A stretch of 64,000 bases of DNA from Bog-473 sp963737745 (GCA_963737745.1 CAVTTR010000011.1:62001-126000), one strand, 5' to 3'; shown: positions 1 through 9,986, counted from the first letter of the stretch. The notes: a model not told the origin generated them from the letters alone. Numbers and translations: made by a program.

Positions 1-282
1 GCGCCCATTGTCGGCATGGCCGCCACCGCCGGAGGCGGTGGGTACTGGCTGGTGGCCTCTGACGGTGGCATCTTCGCCTTCGGGAACGCGCAATTCTGGG
101 GTCGATGGGCGGCATCGCGCTGAACAAGCCCATCGTCGGCATGGCCGCCTCGAGCGACGGGGGCGGCTATCTGGCTGGTGGCGGCCGATGGCGGGGTCTT
201 CGCCTTCGGCGATGCGGAGTTCTTCGGCTCGACCGGTGCGATCAGTCTGAACCGGCCCATCGTGGGCATGGCGGCGGCCTAG
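1..282 (+). CDS. C-terminal end of a glycine-rich surface repeat protein (partial)
   Basis: Only the 3' end is present. It encodes two copies of a roughly 40-residue repeat: GGYWLVASDGGIFAFG, then an aromatic/GS segment, then LNKPIVGMA. It stops at TAG 280-282 after PIVGMAAA. Repeats of this type occur in tandem in large secreted or surface proteins of actinobacteria; a propeller or adhesin-like role is inference. The frame breaks twice. One G is missing from the G-run at 98-101 (the repeat wants GSMGG), and one extra C sits at 171 between the Tyr and Trp codons of the second repeat. Correcting both gives a continuous repeat, so these look like sequence errors. Confidence 0.6.
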
Positions 283-321
283 GAGCCGGATCATCTGCCC
301 AGGTGGCGACCCGCCTGCCGG

Positions 322-327
322 TAAGCT
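322..327 (+). promoter_or_regulatory. Putative -10 element for leaderless alaS
   Basis: TAAGCT lies six bases before the alaS ATG at 334. There is no Shine-Dalgarno sequence in the short gap after the previous stop. The same spacing recurs at several other starts in this window, which supports a leaderless transcript. Confidence 0.4.
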
Positions 328-333
328 GGCGCA

Positions 334-2932
334 ATGGACGCCAATGAACTGAGGGCGGCCTTCACGCGTTACTTCGTGGACCGGGCGCATACCGCCGTCC
401 CCTCCGCCAGCTTGATCCCTCACGATCCTTCGGTGCTCTTCACCATCGCGGGGATGGTCCCGTTCAAGCCGTACTTCATCGGGGACGAACCGGCGCCCTG
501 GCCGCGGGCCACCAGCGTCCAGAAGTGCTTTCGCACGGTGGACATCGAGGTCGTCGGCACGGACACCTACCACTGCACCTTCTTCGAGATGCTGGGCAAC
601 TTCAGCTTCGGCGACTACTTCAAGGAAGAGGCCATCCCGATGGCCTGGGAGCTTTTGACCGAGGTCTTCGGCCTCGACGGCGACCGGCTGTGGGTCACCG
701 TGCACGACGACGACGACGAGGCCGAGCAGATCTGGGTCGACAAGGTGGGCTTTCCACGCTCGAGCGGATCCAGCGCATGGGCGACGACGGACAACTTCTG
801 GGCCATGGGCGACACCGGACCCTGCGGGCCGGACTCGGAGATCTTCATCGACAAGGGCGCCGTCCTACGGCGCCGATGGCGGCCCCAAGGACGGCAGTGA
901 GCAGCGCTTCGTCGAGCTGTGGAACCTGGTCTTCATGCAGTTCAATCGTGATGCCGACGGCACCCGGGTCGAACTGCCCAAGAAGAACATCGACACCGGA
1001 GCCGGCCTCGAGCGGATCCTGCCCATCCTGCAGGGGCACGATTCGGTCTTCGAGACCGACCTCTTCGCACCGATCATCGAAGCGGCCGTCCTCCCTCGTC
1101 GGCACCGCCGTACGGCCGTGATGAGCGGACCGATGTGGCGCTCCGGGTGATGGCTGATCACGGCCGCGCCATGTCCATGCTGGTGGCCGACGGCGTCCTG
1201 CCGGCCAACGAGGGCCGAGGCTACGTGCTGCGCCGCGTCGTGCGTCGGGCCGTGCTGGCGGCCCGACGGCTCGGAGTGGAGAAGCCGGTGACTCCGATCC
1301 TGGTGCGGGCGGCGACGGAGGTGCTGGGCACGGCCTGGCCGGCGCTGGTCGAGAACAACGACGTCATCCTCTCCGTGCTCGAACGCGAGGAGGCCGGTTT
1401 CGATCGCACCCTGCGGGCTGGGCTTGGGCCGGTTGGAGGAGGCGTTCGCCACCGGGGACCGGGTGCTCGGAGGTGACGTGGCCTTCACCTTGCACGACAC
1501 CCACGGCTTCCCGGTCGAGCTGACCGAGGAGCTGGCCCGTGATGCCGGGGTGGAGGTCGACCGGGCCGGCTTCGACGCGGCCATGGCCGCGCAGCGCGAC
1601 CCGGGCCCGGCGCCGCGGCGCGGGCGGCCAAGGTCGGGCGACGAGTCGGCGTACCGGGCGTTGCCGAGTCGGAGGGCACGACGCAATTCGTCGGCCGCAC
1701 CGCGGCCCAGTACGAGGTGCCGGCGCGGATCGTCGGTGTCTGCTCGGGGTCCGGCGACGGCCGGCGCGGACGACGGCCGGACGCAGTGGTCGAGATCTTC
1801 TTGGACCAGACGCCCTTCTACGCCGAGGGCGGCGGTCAGGTGGGCGACACCGGCACCATCGTGACCGAGACCGGCCGGGCCGAGGTCTACGACACCGTGT
1901 ACGCCCTGCCCGGGCTTGATCGCCCACAAGGCGCGGGTGACGGGCGAGCTCGTGCTGGGTCAGGACGCGCTGGCCGCCATCGATGTGCCCGCGCCGCGAG
2001 GCCATCCGGCGCAACCACACGGCCACCCACCTGCTGCATGCCGCCTTGCGCGCCGTGCTGGGCGAGCACGTGCGCCAGCAGGGCTCGCTGGTGGCACCGG
2101 ACCGGCTGCGCTTCGACTTCTCGCATCATGGGCGCCGACGACCGAAGAGCTCGACGCGGTCTTCGCTCTGGCCAACGACGCCGTGCTCACCGACGCTCCG
2201 GTCGAGACGACCGAGACCTCGCTGCAGGAGGCCGAGCGCATGGGCGCGCTCGCGCTTCTTCGACGACAAATACGGCGAAACGGTGCGGGTCATCCAAGCC
2301 GGTGGCACGTCGTTGGAGTTCTGCGGCGGAATCCACGTCGACTCCCTAGGGCAGATCGGCCCGATCTCGTTGGTGTCGGAGGAGAGCATCGGGTCGAATA
2401 AGCGTCGCATCTTCGCCGTCACCGGGCCGCGCCGCCCTGGACCGGGTCACCGCTCGCGAGCACCTCGTCCGGTCCGCCGCCGATCTGTTGCGTACCGAGC
2501 CCGACGACCTGTTGGCCTCGTTGGAACGCTTGTTGGCGCGTCAACGCGAGGCCGAGAAGGAACTGCTCGAAGCTGCGTCAACAGTCGAGCGAGTCGGTGG
2601 CGACCGAACTGGCCGAAGGGCGCCGAGGACGGCGTTGTGGTGGGCCGTCAGGACTCGCTTCGAGCCCGACGCGCTCGCGCGCCTTGGCCCAGGCCGTGCA
2701 CCGCCACGACGGCGTGCACGCCGTGGCCCTGGGTGGGTCGCCCGACGGGGTCAAGGTGGCTCTCGTCGTGGCGACCGACGGTGAGCCCAATGCCACCGAC
2801 GTGGTGCGGGCGCTCGGTGCCATCGTCGGGGGCGGCGGCGGGGGATCGCCCGAGTTGGCCGTGGCCGGCGGTAAGGACGTGGCACGGGTCGACGAAGCAC
2901 TGGCCGAGGCGCGCCGGCTCCTCTCGGCGTGA
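334..2932 (+). CDS. alaS: Alanyl-tRNA synthetase (reading frame broken by many indels)
   Basis: Charges tRNA-Ala with alanine in the cytoplasm and edits Ser/Gly mischarges. Class II core motifs are clear near the N terminus (FTIAGMVPFKPYF, then GDTGPCGPDSEIF). The editing domain shows HTATHLLHAALR and FCGGIHVDS, which supply the zinc-binding His and Cys residues. The C-terminal domain ends RRLLSA. The span gives about 866 codons, the normal family length. The product can only be read by switching frame about a dozen times: near 862, 1090, 1110, 1420, 1610, 1913, 1992, 2130, 2252, 2430, 2575 and 2640. All domains are present in order and conserved, so I read this as an intact essential gene with sequence errors. 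Its stop overlaps the GTG of ruvX, suggesting an alaS-ruvX-mltG-aroE operon. Confidence 0.93.
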
Positions 2933-3373
2933 GTCGAACGGGTGATCGGCGGGCGGAGTGGCGGCGCTCGATCTTGGCGCACGCCGCATCGGCGTGGCCT
3001 ACAGCGACAGCCGGCGCACGCTTGCCTCGCCCTGGGGCGTGGTGGAGCGCACGCGGCGATCTGACGCGTGACCACACGGCTGTGCTGGCCGCACTCGACG
3101 AAATCGAAGCCGGCACGATCGTGGTCGGCCTGCCGCTCAGTCTTTCGGGCGCCAAGCGGTCCGGCGGCGCACGCCGCCCTGAGCGAGGTGCAGGCCCTGC
3201 GTACACTGCTCGAGCCCCTCGGCATGGCAGTGGAGACGGCCGACGAGCGCTTTACGACCGTCGAGGCGCAACGATCACTGACCGCCGCTGGCCGCAAGGG
3301 CCGTGCTGCCCGTTCGGTGATCGACAGTGCGGCGGCCATGGTGCTCCTTCAGGCCTGGTTGGACAAGTCATGA
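2929..3373 (+). CDS. ruvX: Holliday junction resolvase-like YqgF/RuvX (frameshifted)
   Basis: YqgF/RuvX family, an RNase H-fold protein linked to pre-16S rRNA 5' end processing. The conserved pieces are ALDLGARRIGVAYSD (catalytic Asp), ASPWGVVER, TIVVGLPLSLSG, ADERFTTVEAQ and SVIDSAAAMVLLQAWLD (the closing Asp). They lie in three frames, with breaks near 2953, 3055 and 3160. The GTG start at 2929 overlaps the alaS TGA (GTGA), and the gene ends inside the mltG ATG (ATGA at 3370). A missing G in the G-run at 2951-2956 would join the start to the ALDLG segment. Full length is about 148 residues, typical for the family. Confidence 0.88.
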
Positions 3374-4502
3374 CCGACGGACCACCCGATCGAGTCTTCG
3401 ATTTCGACGCCCCGACAGCGGAGCCGCCCGAGGACACAGGAATCCGCACACAGGCCGGAACCGCCGTCAGGCGACGCCGGCACGTTCGACGCCGTCGTCG
3501 ACGCGTGCTGGCGCTGATCGCCAGCGCGGTCGTGCTCATCGTGCTGGCGTTCGTGGGCTGGTACGAAGTGTCATCACACACCTCGGGCCCACTCGGGAAA
3601 CGAGAGATCATCGAGGTGCGCAGCGGTGAGTCGGTTGGATCCGTGGTGTCGCTCCTCGCGTCGGACCACGTGATCGGCAGTTCGCTCGCCTTTCGGGTCT
3701 TCGACCTGTGGCACGGTTCGCCGACGCATCGTCCCCGGGCACTACCTGCTGTACCAAAACCAGAGTTTCTCGCAGGTGCATGCCATCCTGGACGGTGGCC
3801 CCAATGTGCCGACCGTCACGATCAATCCGGGACTGACGCTGCACGAGGTGGCAGCGCGGGTCGATGATCTCCCCGGCCACGCGACCGGTGGATTCTCACG
3901 TGTGGCCGCCAGTGGCGCCGTGCACTCCGTGTTCTCGCCCTCGGGGTCGGACAACCTCGAAGGGATGTTGGGAACCGGTACCTATCTCGTGTTGCCCGGG
4001 GAGAGCGACACGGCCCTTTTGACGGCCATGGTGCAGCGGTTCGATGCCCAAGCGACGGCGGCCGGACTGAGCACCGAGTGCCGCCTCGGCGTTCGGATTG
4101 ACGCCGTACCAGGTGATCACGGCGGCCTCCATCGTGGAGAAAGAGGGCTACATTCCGAAGAATATGCCCGACGTGGCACGGGTCATCTACAACCGTCTGG
4201 CCGCCGGCTCGCCACTACAGATGAATGCCACGGTCCTTTACTCGCTGGGGCAGGATGGCGGTGCGGTGACATCGAGTGACCTGAAGTTGCAGACTCCCTA
4301 CAACACCTATCTCCATACCGGCCTGACCCCGACCCCTATCTGTAGCCCGTCTCCCGGTGCGCTCATGGCGGCCGTCCACCCTCCAACTGGAGCGTGGTTG
4401 TACTTCGTCGTGGTGAAGAAGGACGGCACGGAGGCATTCTCCGACACGTTCGCCGAACAACTGGCCAACGAGAAGTTGGCCCAACAACGTGGGGTGGGCT
4501 GA
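3370..4502 (+). CDS. mltG: Endolytic murein transglycosylase MltG (frameshifted)
   Basis: YceG-like lytic transglycosylase that cuts nascent peptidoglycan and so limits glycan length. It has an Arg-rich cytoplasmic start, one membrane segment at about residues 46-66 (VLALIASAVVLIVLAFVGWY), a LysM-like region (VRSGESVGSVVSLLASDHV) and the catalytic region ASIVEKEGYIPKNMPDVARV, whose Glu after SIV is the family's catalytic acid. YNTYLHTGLTPTPICSPSP is the usual C-terminal signature. The frame changes near 3722 and near 4085. At about 377 residues it has normal length. The ATG at 3370 overlaps the ruvX stop, and aroE starts 2 bp after its stop. Confidence 0.92.
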
Positions 4503-4503
4503 G

Positions 4504-5369
4504 GTGCCAGCGGGTCCCGATCCGACCGATGCCCGAACGTTGGTGGTGGGGGTCATGGGGGATCCCGTACGCCACTCGCTCTCCCCGCTCCTTCACAATG
4601 CCGCCTTTGCGGCGCTCGGGCTCAACTGGATCTCGGTGGGATTCGAAGTGGCGCGCCGGCCAGGCTGCGGCGGCGTTGGACGGGATCCGAGCCCTCGGTG
4701 TGGCCGGTGTTTCGGTGACCATGCCCCACAAGGGGGACGTGGCCGCACTGGTGGACGAGCGCAGCGACGTGGCCCGGCGCCTCGGGGCGGTCAACTGCGT
4801 CATGAATCGGGACGGCACGCTCTTCGGTGACAACACGGACGGTGCCGGGTTCTTGGCCTCCCTGGCGCGGGCGGCGAACTTTGTTCCGGCCGGGAAGCGG
4901 TGCTTGATCATCGGTGCCGGAGGAGCGGCCCGGGCCGTCGCCCTCGCCCTGGCCGATGCCGGAGCCGCCTCGGTGGTGGTGGTGAACCGGACCGCGGCGA
5001 AGGCGCTCGACGTCGCCGCACTGGCCGGAGCCGGCGGGGGAGGTGGGCGATCTCGGCCAGGGCGCCACACTTCTGGCCGAGAATGCGGAGTTGGTCGTCA
5101 ATGCCACCCCGGTCGGCATGACCGGCACAGGGGCGGTGGACGAGGCTTGGCTGCTCTCGCCCACGCTGCTCCACGCGGGGCAGGTGGCGGTCGATCTGGT
5201 CTATGCCCCTCGCCCCACGCCGTGGCTCGCCGCCGCCGCAGATGCCGGGGCAACGGCGGTCGACGGGTTGGGGATGCTGGTGCATCAAGCGGCGGCCCAA
5301 TTGGAATTGTGGACCGGTCTGGCACCCCCGGTCGACGTCATGTGGAGGGCGGCCACCGCCGTCGCTTAG
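4504..5369 (+). CDS. aroE: Shikimate dehydrogenase (frameshifted)
   Basis: Reduces 3-dehydroshikimate to shikimate with NADPH in aromatic amino-acid synthesis. Seen in order: GDPVRHSLSPLLHNAAF (substrate site), VSVTMPHKGDVAAL (catalytic Lys), GDNTDGAGF (catalytic Asp), GAGGAARAVALAL (nucleotide loop), NATPVGMTG and DLVYAPRPTPWL. The frame breaks near 4657 and again near 5036 in a G-run. The GTG at 4504 directly after the mltG stop is chosen because it is coupled; an internal ATG at 4555 would remove the first strand. Last gene of the alaS-ruvX-mltG-aroE set. Its role connects to the trp genes further along. Confidence 0.92.
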
Positions 5370-5387
5370 GGCGTTATGTGGGTTGCG

Positions 5388-6314
5388 CTAGGTCGTGGTT
5401 TCTGCCGGCCACAGTCCGGCACGACTCAGCTCCACAATCGCCTCTTCTCGCAGGGAGCGAGTAAGGGCGTCGCGCTGGTTCGGCACGCTGTGCAACATGA
5501 CGCGGAGAGTCAACGTGTTCTCGGTGGAGTCGATGAAGGTAACCAGTGCCGGCGGCACGGAGGTGTGCGCGACGAATTCGTCTGAGAGGGCAACCCGCCG
5601 GGCCGCTTGCTCGATGACCTCTCGGGCCCGCGGCAGATCGGCGGCTGACGAACCCGGGAGCGTGAGATCAACCATGGCATGTGCCCAACCCCGCGACGCG
5701 TTCGCGAGCTGACGAATGTCGCCGTTGGCGAGGAAGTACACGGTGCCGTCGACGGCGCGCAGGCGGGTGACGCGCAGCGTGAGGTCCTCGACCACGCCGC
5801 TCACCGCCCCCACCGTGATGTTGTCGCCGATCCCGTACTGATCTTCCAGCGTCAGCAAGAAGCCGGAGAAGTAGTCGCGGACGATGAGTTGAGCCCCGAA
5901 ACCCAGCGTGGCGCCGATGATGGTGGCGCTGGCCAAAAGAGGCGTGAGATTGATACCCACGATGCCAAGGATGATGGCCACGGCGACGATGAAGACGAAG
6001 AACCGCCACAGATTGGCGGACAGGGCGGACATGGTCGACATACGCGCCCCGGTCCGCGCCGAGCCCGAACGGGCCGCAGCCTGGTCCGCCAGACGCTGCA
6101 GTATGCGCCGGAGCGCCTTGCTGCCCAGGCGGGCCACGATCACGGCGACAATCAACACGAGGACCACCGCTACCGGACGGACCACCAGGTCGGTCACCGT
6201 CTTGGCGGTGCTGTGGTCCACTCCGGCCTTGGTCATCAGGTCGTAGAGCCAGCCGCTTCCCTGGCCTGACGCTCCCACCAGGGGATGTGGGCTGCCCACG
6301 GAACGGAAGGTCAT
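5388..6314 (-). CDS. mscS: Small-conductance mechanosensitive channel, MscS family
   Basis: Inner-membrane channel that releases solutes on osmotic downshock. It has 308 residues with an uninterrupted frame. Hydrophobic helices lie at about 44-62 and 103-120. The pore-lining helix region is LLASATIIGATLGFGAQLIV, followed by the beta domain (GDNITVGAVSGVVEDLTLRV and DGTVYFLANGDI), which are the family signatures. The C-terminal alpha/beta domain ends PAETTT. It is convergent with aroE. Its ATG has a TAGAGT hexamer six bases upstream and no Shine-Dalgarno sequence. It is shorter than plant-type homologues and typical of actinobacterial MscS/YggB proteins. Confidence 0.92.
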   Translation of the reverse strand: MTFRSVGSPHPLVGASGQGSGWLYDLMTKAGVDHSTAKTVTDLVVRPVAVVLVLIVAVIVARLGSKALRRILQRLADQAAARSGSARTGARMSTMSALSANLWRFFVFIVAVAIILGIVGINLTPLLASATIIGATLGFGAQLIVRDYFSGFLLTLEDQYGIGDNITVGAVSGVVEDLTLRVTRLRAVDGTVYFLANGDIRQLANASRGWAHAMVDLTLPGSSAADLPRAREVIEQAARRVALSDEFVAHTSVPPALVTFIDSTENTLTLRVMLHSVPNQRDALTRSLREEAIVELSRAGLWPAETTT

Positions 6315-6320
6315 GCCCGA

Positions 6321-6326
6321 ACTCTA
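6321..6326 (-). promoter_or_regulatory. Putative -10 element for leaderless mscS
   Basis: On the minus strand TAGAGT ends six bases before the mscS ATG at 6314. Hexamer and spacing match the leaderless pattern seen elsewhere in the window. Confidence 0.4.
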
Positions 6327-6421
6327 GGGCCGTGTGTGGGTTGCTCCGTGTGACCCCGACCACGCACGGAAGTTGAATTCCCGGTTGGGCGAAGGATCAT
6401 TCCCCTGGCAGCATCCGCCCC

Positions 6422-6802
6422 GTGGGTGCATACTTCGGGGCGTGGCCGCAGCGCCCCCCAACCGTGATTTTCCTCACCGACGTCCGAGGTGGCGATCTGT
6501 ACCTGCGAGCGACCTGGCACCCAGAGTCCGCCACCGTCGTCTTTAGCCATTGGAGTGGCGAGGTCTGCATGGCCTCTACGCCGGTCGCCCTGACAGACTC
6601 CACAAAGCTGATTGACCTCCTGGTGCGATCGCTGTCAGAGGTGGCCGAACGGCGTATCCCCGCTGTTGAGGCATCGAAAAAACGGAGTGTCGTGCAACGA
6701 ATGAAGAATCGACTTTGGCCGAGACTGGCCGAAGTCATTGACGCCAGCGCCCGGTTCCACCCAGCAGCGCGAGTCGACCGAGAACGTGGACGTTCGTCGT
6801 AA
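6422..6802 (+). CDS. Conserved small protein of unknown function
   Basis: 126 residues from a GTG start. The N-terminal half reads like a compact beta sheet: GGDLYLRATWHPESATVVFS, then HWSGEVCMASTPVALTDS, then a helix (LIDLLVRSLSEVAE) and a basic tail. I recall similar small proteins in actinobacteria but can name no family or function. The composition fits a soluble cytoplasmic protein. It lies alone between the divergent mscS and the SEDS gene at 6957, with a GC hairpin 38 bp past its stop. The start is uncertain because there is no clear ribosome site. Confidence 0.6.
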   Translation: MGAYFGAWPQRPPTVIFLTDVRGGDLYLRATWHPESATVVFSHWSGEVCMASTPVALTDSTKLIDLLVRSLSEVAERRIPAVEASKKRSVVQRMKNRLWPRLAEVIDASARFHPAARVDRERGRSS

Positions 6803-6840
6803 GGTGAGCTCCGGTCCATTCCAAGGTCGAATGGCCTTGT

Positions 6841-6858
6841 GGCCCCGTAACAGGGGCC
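6841..6858 (+). terminator. GC hairpin, possible terminator
   Basis: GGCCCC and GGGGCC pair around a six-base loop, 38 bp downstream of the small gene ending at 6802. No U-tract follows, so it is only a weak terminator candidate. Confidence 0.25.
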
Positions 6859-6956
6859 TCCTGAGCATCGGGTTTGCACTCGGCAAAACGTACGAAGGGG
6901 TTCGTGACCCGGAGCATGCCTCCTGTGCCCGGTATTCTGTCCCGCTAGGCCGCCTT

Positions 6957-8105
6957 ATGACCATGATCTCCCGAACAGTCGTCAACAGGCGCAGCGGACC
7001 CGTCTTCGATTTCATTCTCGTCCTGGCCACGGTGATCGTGGCCGGAATCGGTCTCGTCATGGTGTATTCCGCCACTCGGGGCTCCTTGTTGGCGTTGGGG
7101 GATGATCCACACCTGTACCTCAAGAAGCAGGCGTTGTTCGTCGTGTTGGGCGTCATCGTCATGGTGATTTTCGCCGTATTCGACTACAGACGTCTCGAGC
7201 CTGTGGCCATACCCCTCTACGTGCTGTCCGTTGTCGCCTTATTGGGCGTCATGGCCGTGGGGAGTCACGCCCAGGGAGCGCAACGCTGGTTCAGCCTCGG
7301 ACCTATCCAGATTCAACCTTCTGAGTTCGCCGTGATCGGCTTGATCTTGGGAGTGGCGGCCTACTGCGATCGCCGTCATGACGAGGGGCTGGCCTGGAAG
7401 GACGTCTTCAAGTTGTTGATCATGTCCGGAATCCCGATCGGCCTGGTGCTCATCCAGCCTGACTTGGGCACCGCCATCATCATGATGATCGTCTTGCTGG
7501 TCATGTTGGCCGTAGCCGGGCTACCGGTGCGCATCCTGGTATTCCTGGTCATCGGCGTGATCCTCGTGGCCCTGGTGGCGGCGGAGACTGGAATCCTGCA
7601 CGGCTACCAGATCGCTCGTCTCACGACCTTCTTAGATCCGAATTCCACCAGCACCAACCGACAAGTGGTATCGGCCATTTACAACACCACCCAGGCCAAG
7701 AACGCCATCGGGTCCGGAGGGTTCCTCGGGACGGGCCTGCTGCACGGAGCGCAGACCAACCTGGGCTACGTACCCGAGCAGTCGACCGACTTCATCTTCA
7801 CCGCCGTGGGCGAGCAGCTCGGTTTCGTGGGCGCAGTCGGGCTGCTGGCACTCCTCGGAGTCATCGCCTGGAGAGTCCTGCGCGCCGCTGGACAATCACG
7901 CGACGTCTTCGGTCGCTTGGTCTGTACCGGGCTCTTCACGTTTGTGGCTTTCAGCGTGTTCCAGAATGCCGGCATGACCATGGGCATTATGCCGATCACC
8001 GGGATCCCACTCCCGTTCGTGAGCTATGGCGGCACCGCTGTGATTTCGTTCTTCCTGGCCATCGGGCTGTCGCTCAGCGTCGGCGCGCACCGGAGACTGC
8101 GATGA
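6957..8105 (+). CDS. rodA: SEDS peptidoglycan glycosyltransferase, RodA/FtsW family
   Basis: Polytopic membrane enzyme that polymerises lipid II into glycan strands. About ten hydrophobic segments run through 382 residues. Family signatures are RWFSLGPIQIQPSEFAVIGL, LIQPDLGTAIIMM, PEQSTDFIFTAVGEQLGFVG and the C-terminal GIPLPFVSYGGTAV. The ATG at 6957 is chosen (a second lies at 6963) because upstream in-frame sequence is not protein-like. Its last bases overlap the ATG of the next gene (ATGA). It lacks the long N-terminal extension of the second SEDS protein on the opposite strand. RodA versus FtsW cannot be decided from sequence alone, and no partner penicillin-binding protein is next to it. 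Confidence 0.9.
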   Translation: MTMISRTVVNRRSGPVFDFILVLATVIVAGIGLVMVYSATRGSLLALGDDPHLYLKKQALFVVLGVIVMVIFAVFDYRRLEPVAIPLYVLSVVALLGVMAVGSHAQGAQRWFSLGPIQIQPSEFAVIGLILGVAAYCDRRHDEGLAWKDVFKLLIMSGIPIGLVLIQPDLGTAIIMMIVLLVMLAVAGLPVRILVFLVIGVILVALVAAETGILHGYQIARLTTFLDPNSTSTNRQVVSAIYNTTQAKNAIGSGGFLGTGLLHGAQTNLGYVPEQSTDFIFTAVGEQLGFVGAVGLLALLGVIAWRVLRAAGQSRDVFGRLVCTGLFTFVAFSVFQNAGMTMGIMPITGIPLPFVSYGGTAVISFFLAIGLSLSVGAHRRLR

Positions 8106-8566
8106 CCGACGCGCTCGAGGAGACCATCGTGCCATTGCCACCCGCCTTCCGCGTGATGGACGTGGAGGACGTGTCGTTGGACTTGCCTTCACAGTTCCCA
8201 CTGGTGACCCTCGTCGAGTCCGAGCCTCCGACCCGCACCCTGGTCTTCCCGGTCGGACTCACTGAGGGGACGGCACTGGCCCTGGCTCTGCGCCGGATGG
8301 ATTCGCCGCGGCCATTGACGCATGAATTGTTCGTGCAGGTTCTCCAACGCGTGCGCATCGACGTCATCGCCGTGCGTCTCATCGGTCGGGATCAGGGGAA
8401 TTATTTGGCCGAGCTGGACGTCATGGCACCGAATGGGCGCGAGCGCGTTTTGTGCCGCCCCTCCGATGGCTTGGTCTTGGCTCTGCGCATGCCGGTGGCA
8501 GCTCCGATCCTGGCCGACGAGCGGCTGCTCGAAGAAGCCGGCGACGTCGTGCCCCAGCCGAACTAA
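8102..8566 (+). CDS. Bifunctional nuclease (BFN/DUF151) domain protein
   Basis: 154 residues. The DUF151 pattern is clear: a strand-rich start, VGLTEGTALALAL, then RPLTHELFVQVLQRVRIDV, and finally RPSDGLVLALRMPVAAPIL. Members are found throughout actinobacteria; plant relatives have nuclease activity, but the bacterial role is not settled. It overlaps the SEDS gene by four bases, so it is probably translationally coupled to it. It converges with the second SEDS gene, whose stop is four bases away. The role is unproven, and the family call is confident. Confidence 0.85.
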   Translation: MTDALEETIVPLPPAFRVMDVEDVSLDLPSQFPLVTLVESEPPTRTLVFPVGLTEGTALALALRRMDSPRPLTHELFVQVLQRVRIDVIAVRLIGRDQGNYLAELDVMAPNGRERVLCRPSDGLVLALRMPVAAPILADERLLEEAGDVVPQPN

Positions 8567-8569
8567 GGC

Positions 8570-9922
8570 TCAGGCTGGCACCATCGGGCGCTCGCCCGGC
8601 TGGACGACGCCGGACGACAGATCGGCCTGTATCTTCTGGGCCCCCTCGTCGGATATCCGCATGAGGAGGGCCAAGAGCACGTAGTTGGCGAGGAGCGATG
8701 AACCGCCGTAGGCCACGAAGGGCAGCGTGATCCCGGTCAAGGGCAAGAGCCGAGTCACTCCCGCCATGATGAAGAAGGCCTGAAACCCCACGATGATGGT
8801 CAGTCCGGTGGCCGTGAGGCGAGAGAAGTCCGAGCGCGCCGTCTGGGCGATACGCAAGCCCGCGCCGACGAGGAGCGTGTAGGCGAAGGTCACAGCCACG
8901 GCACCGATCATCCCGAGTTCGATGGCGATGGCCGCAAAAATCAGGTCGCTCGAAATTTCCGGAATGATGACGGGTGAGTTGAAGAGCCCTAAGCCGGTCC
9001 CCCCCAGGCCACCGTCGCCCAGGCCGAACTGCGTCGCCGCCATCTGCGTCAGTCCCGGGCTGGTCTTCGTCGGCCAGGGGTCGAGCCACTGATCCACCCT
9101 GTAGTGCACCTGACTGAAATAATGCGCGGCGAAGACGGCGCCGACAATGAAGAGTACGAAGCCGAACACGAGATAGCCCACGCGACCGGTCGTCACCCAC
9201 AGCAACCCGATGAAGAGCGTGAAGAGCAAAGCGGCAAACCCGATGTCGTCTTCGAGCCCGATGATCGCCATCGCCACCCCCCAGGCCAGAAGGATCGGGA
9301 TGAGCGGGCGGGGATCGAGCACCAGTCGGTTCCCTATGCGAGCCGTCGGTATGGAGAGCAACTCTTTGTTGGAAGCGAAGTAAGAGGCGAAGAATATGCA
9401 TAGGAGGATTTTGGAGAACTCGACCGGCTGGAATTCGAAACTGGAGAAGTGGATCCAGAGCCGGGCGCCGTTGATGGGACTGAAGAACAACGGGGCGACT
9501 AACAGCAGACCGCCGACCAACAACAGGAGGTAGCGGTAGCGCTCCAAATCCCTCGAGAAGCGGACGCCGAGCAAGGTGAGGACGTAGAGGCCGATACCGA
9601 TGGCCGCCCATCCGGCCTGTGACTTGGCGAAGCCGGGGTCCCAGCGGGCGATGACGACGTAGCCGATGCCATTGAGCAACGCGGCGAGTGGGAGGATGAC
9701 TGCGTTGGCCTGGGGGACCAACCACCGGTTGGCCATGTGGGCCACCAGTGAGAGGCCCAGGACGACGGCGAGAAAGGGCCCGATGTGAGGGGGAATTTTG
9801 GATTTGTGGGCCATCTCGGCGATGACGTAGAGGGCAACCGTGATCACCGCGGCGAATACGAGCAGCCCAAGTTCGGTACGACGCTTGGGTTTGGGGCCGA
9901 TCACGTAGCGCGGAATCCGCAT
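8570..9922 (-). CDS. SEDS peptidoglycan glycosyltransferase with N-terminal extension
   Basis: Second RodA/FtsW-type lipid II polymerase in 3.5 kb. About 450 residues. An extra block of N-terminal membrane helices (residues ~15-100) precedes the SEDS core, as in the mycobacterial RodA type. Core signatures are WIHFSSFEFQPVEFSKILL, GLEDDIGFAALLFTLFIGLL, EISSDLIFAAIAIELG and GITLPFVAYGGSSLLANYVL. Possible starts are ATG 9922, 9952 and 9988. I use 9922 (MRIPRYV) because the longer ones run into ppk. It is divergent from ppk and convergent with the BFN gene. Confidence 0.9.
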   Translation of the reverse strand: MRIPRYVIGPKPKRRTELGLLVFAAVITVALYVIAEMAHKSKIPPHIGPFLAVVLGLSLVAHMANRWLVPQANAVILPLAALLNGIGYVVIARWDPGFAKSQAGWAAIGIGLYVLTLLGVRFSRDLERYRYLLLLVGGLLLVAPLFFSPINGARLWIHFSSFEFQPVEFSKILLCIFFASYFASNKELLSIPTARIGNRLVLDPRPLIPILLAWGVAMAIIGLEDDIGFAALLFTLFIGLLWVTTGRVGYLVFGFVLFIVGAVFAAHYFSQVHYRVDQWLDPWPTKTSPGLTQMAATQFGLGDGGLGGTGLGLFNSPVIIPEISSDLIFAAIAIELGMIGAVAVTFAYTLLVGAGLRIAQTARSDFSRLTATGLTIIVGFQAFFIMAGVTRLLPLTGITLPFVAYGGSSLLANYVLLALLMRISDEGAQKIQADLSSGVVQPGERPMVPA

Positions 9923-9986
9923 GTGACGGGTTTGTGACGGCACTCTTCGCATCGTAGTTGTGCCAGGTAGGATGGTGGGTGACACC

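Noticed and set aside
334..2932. alaS as a pseudogene
   Set aside because: Every motif is conserved across all frames, and the breaks extend equally into neighbouring essential genes. Sequence error is the simpler explanation.
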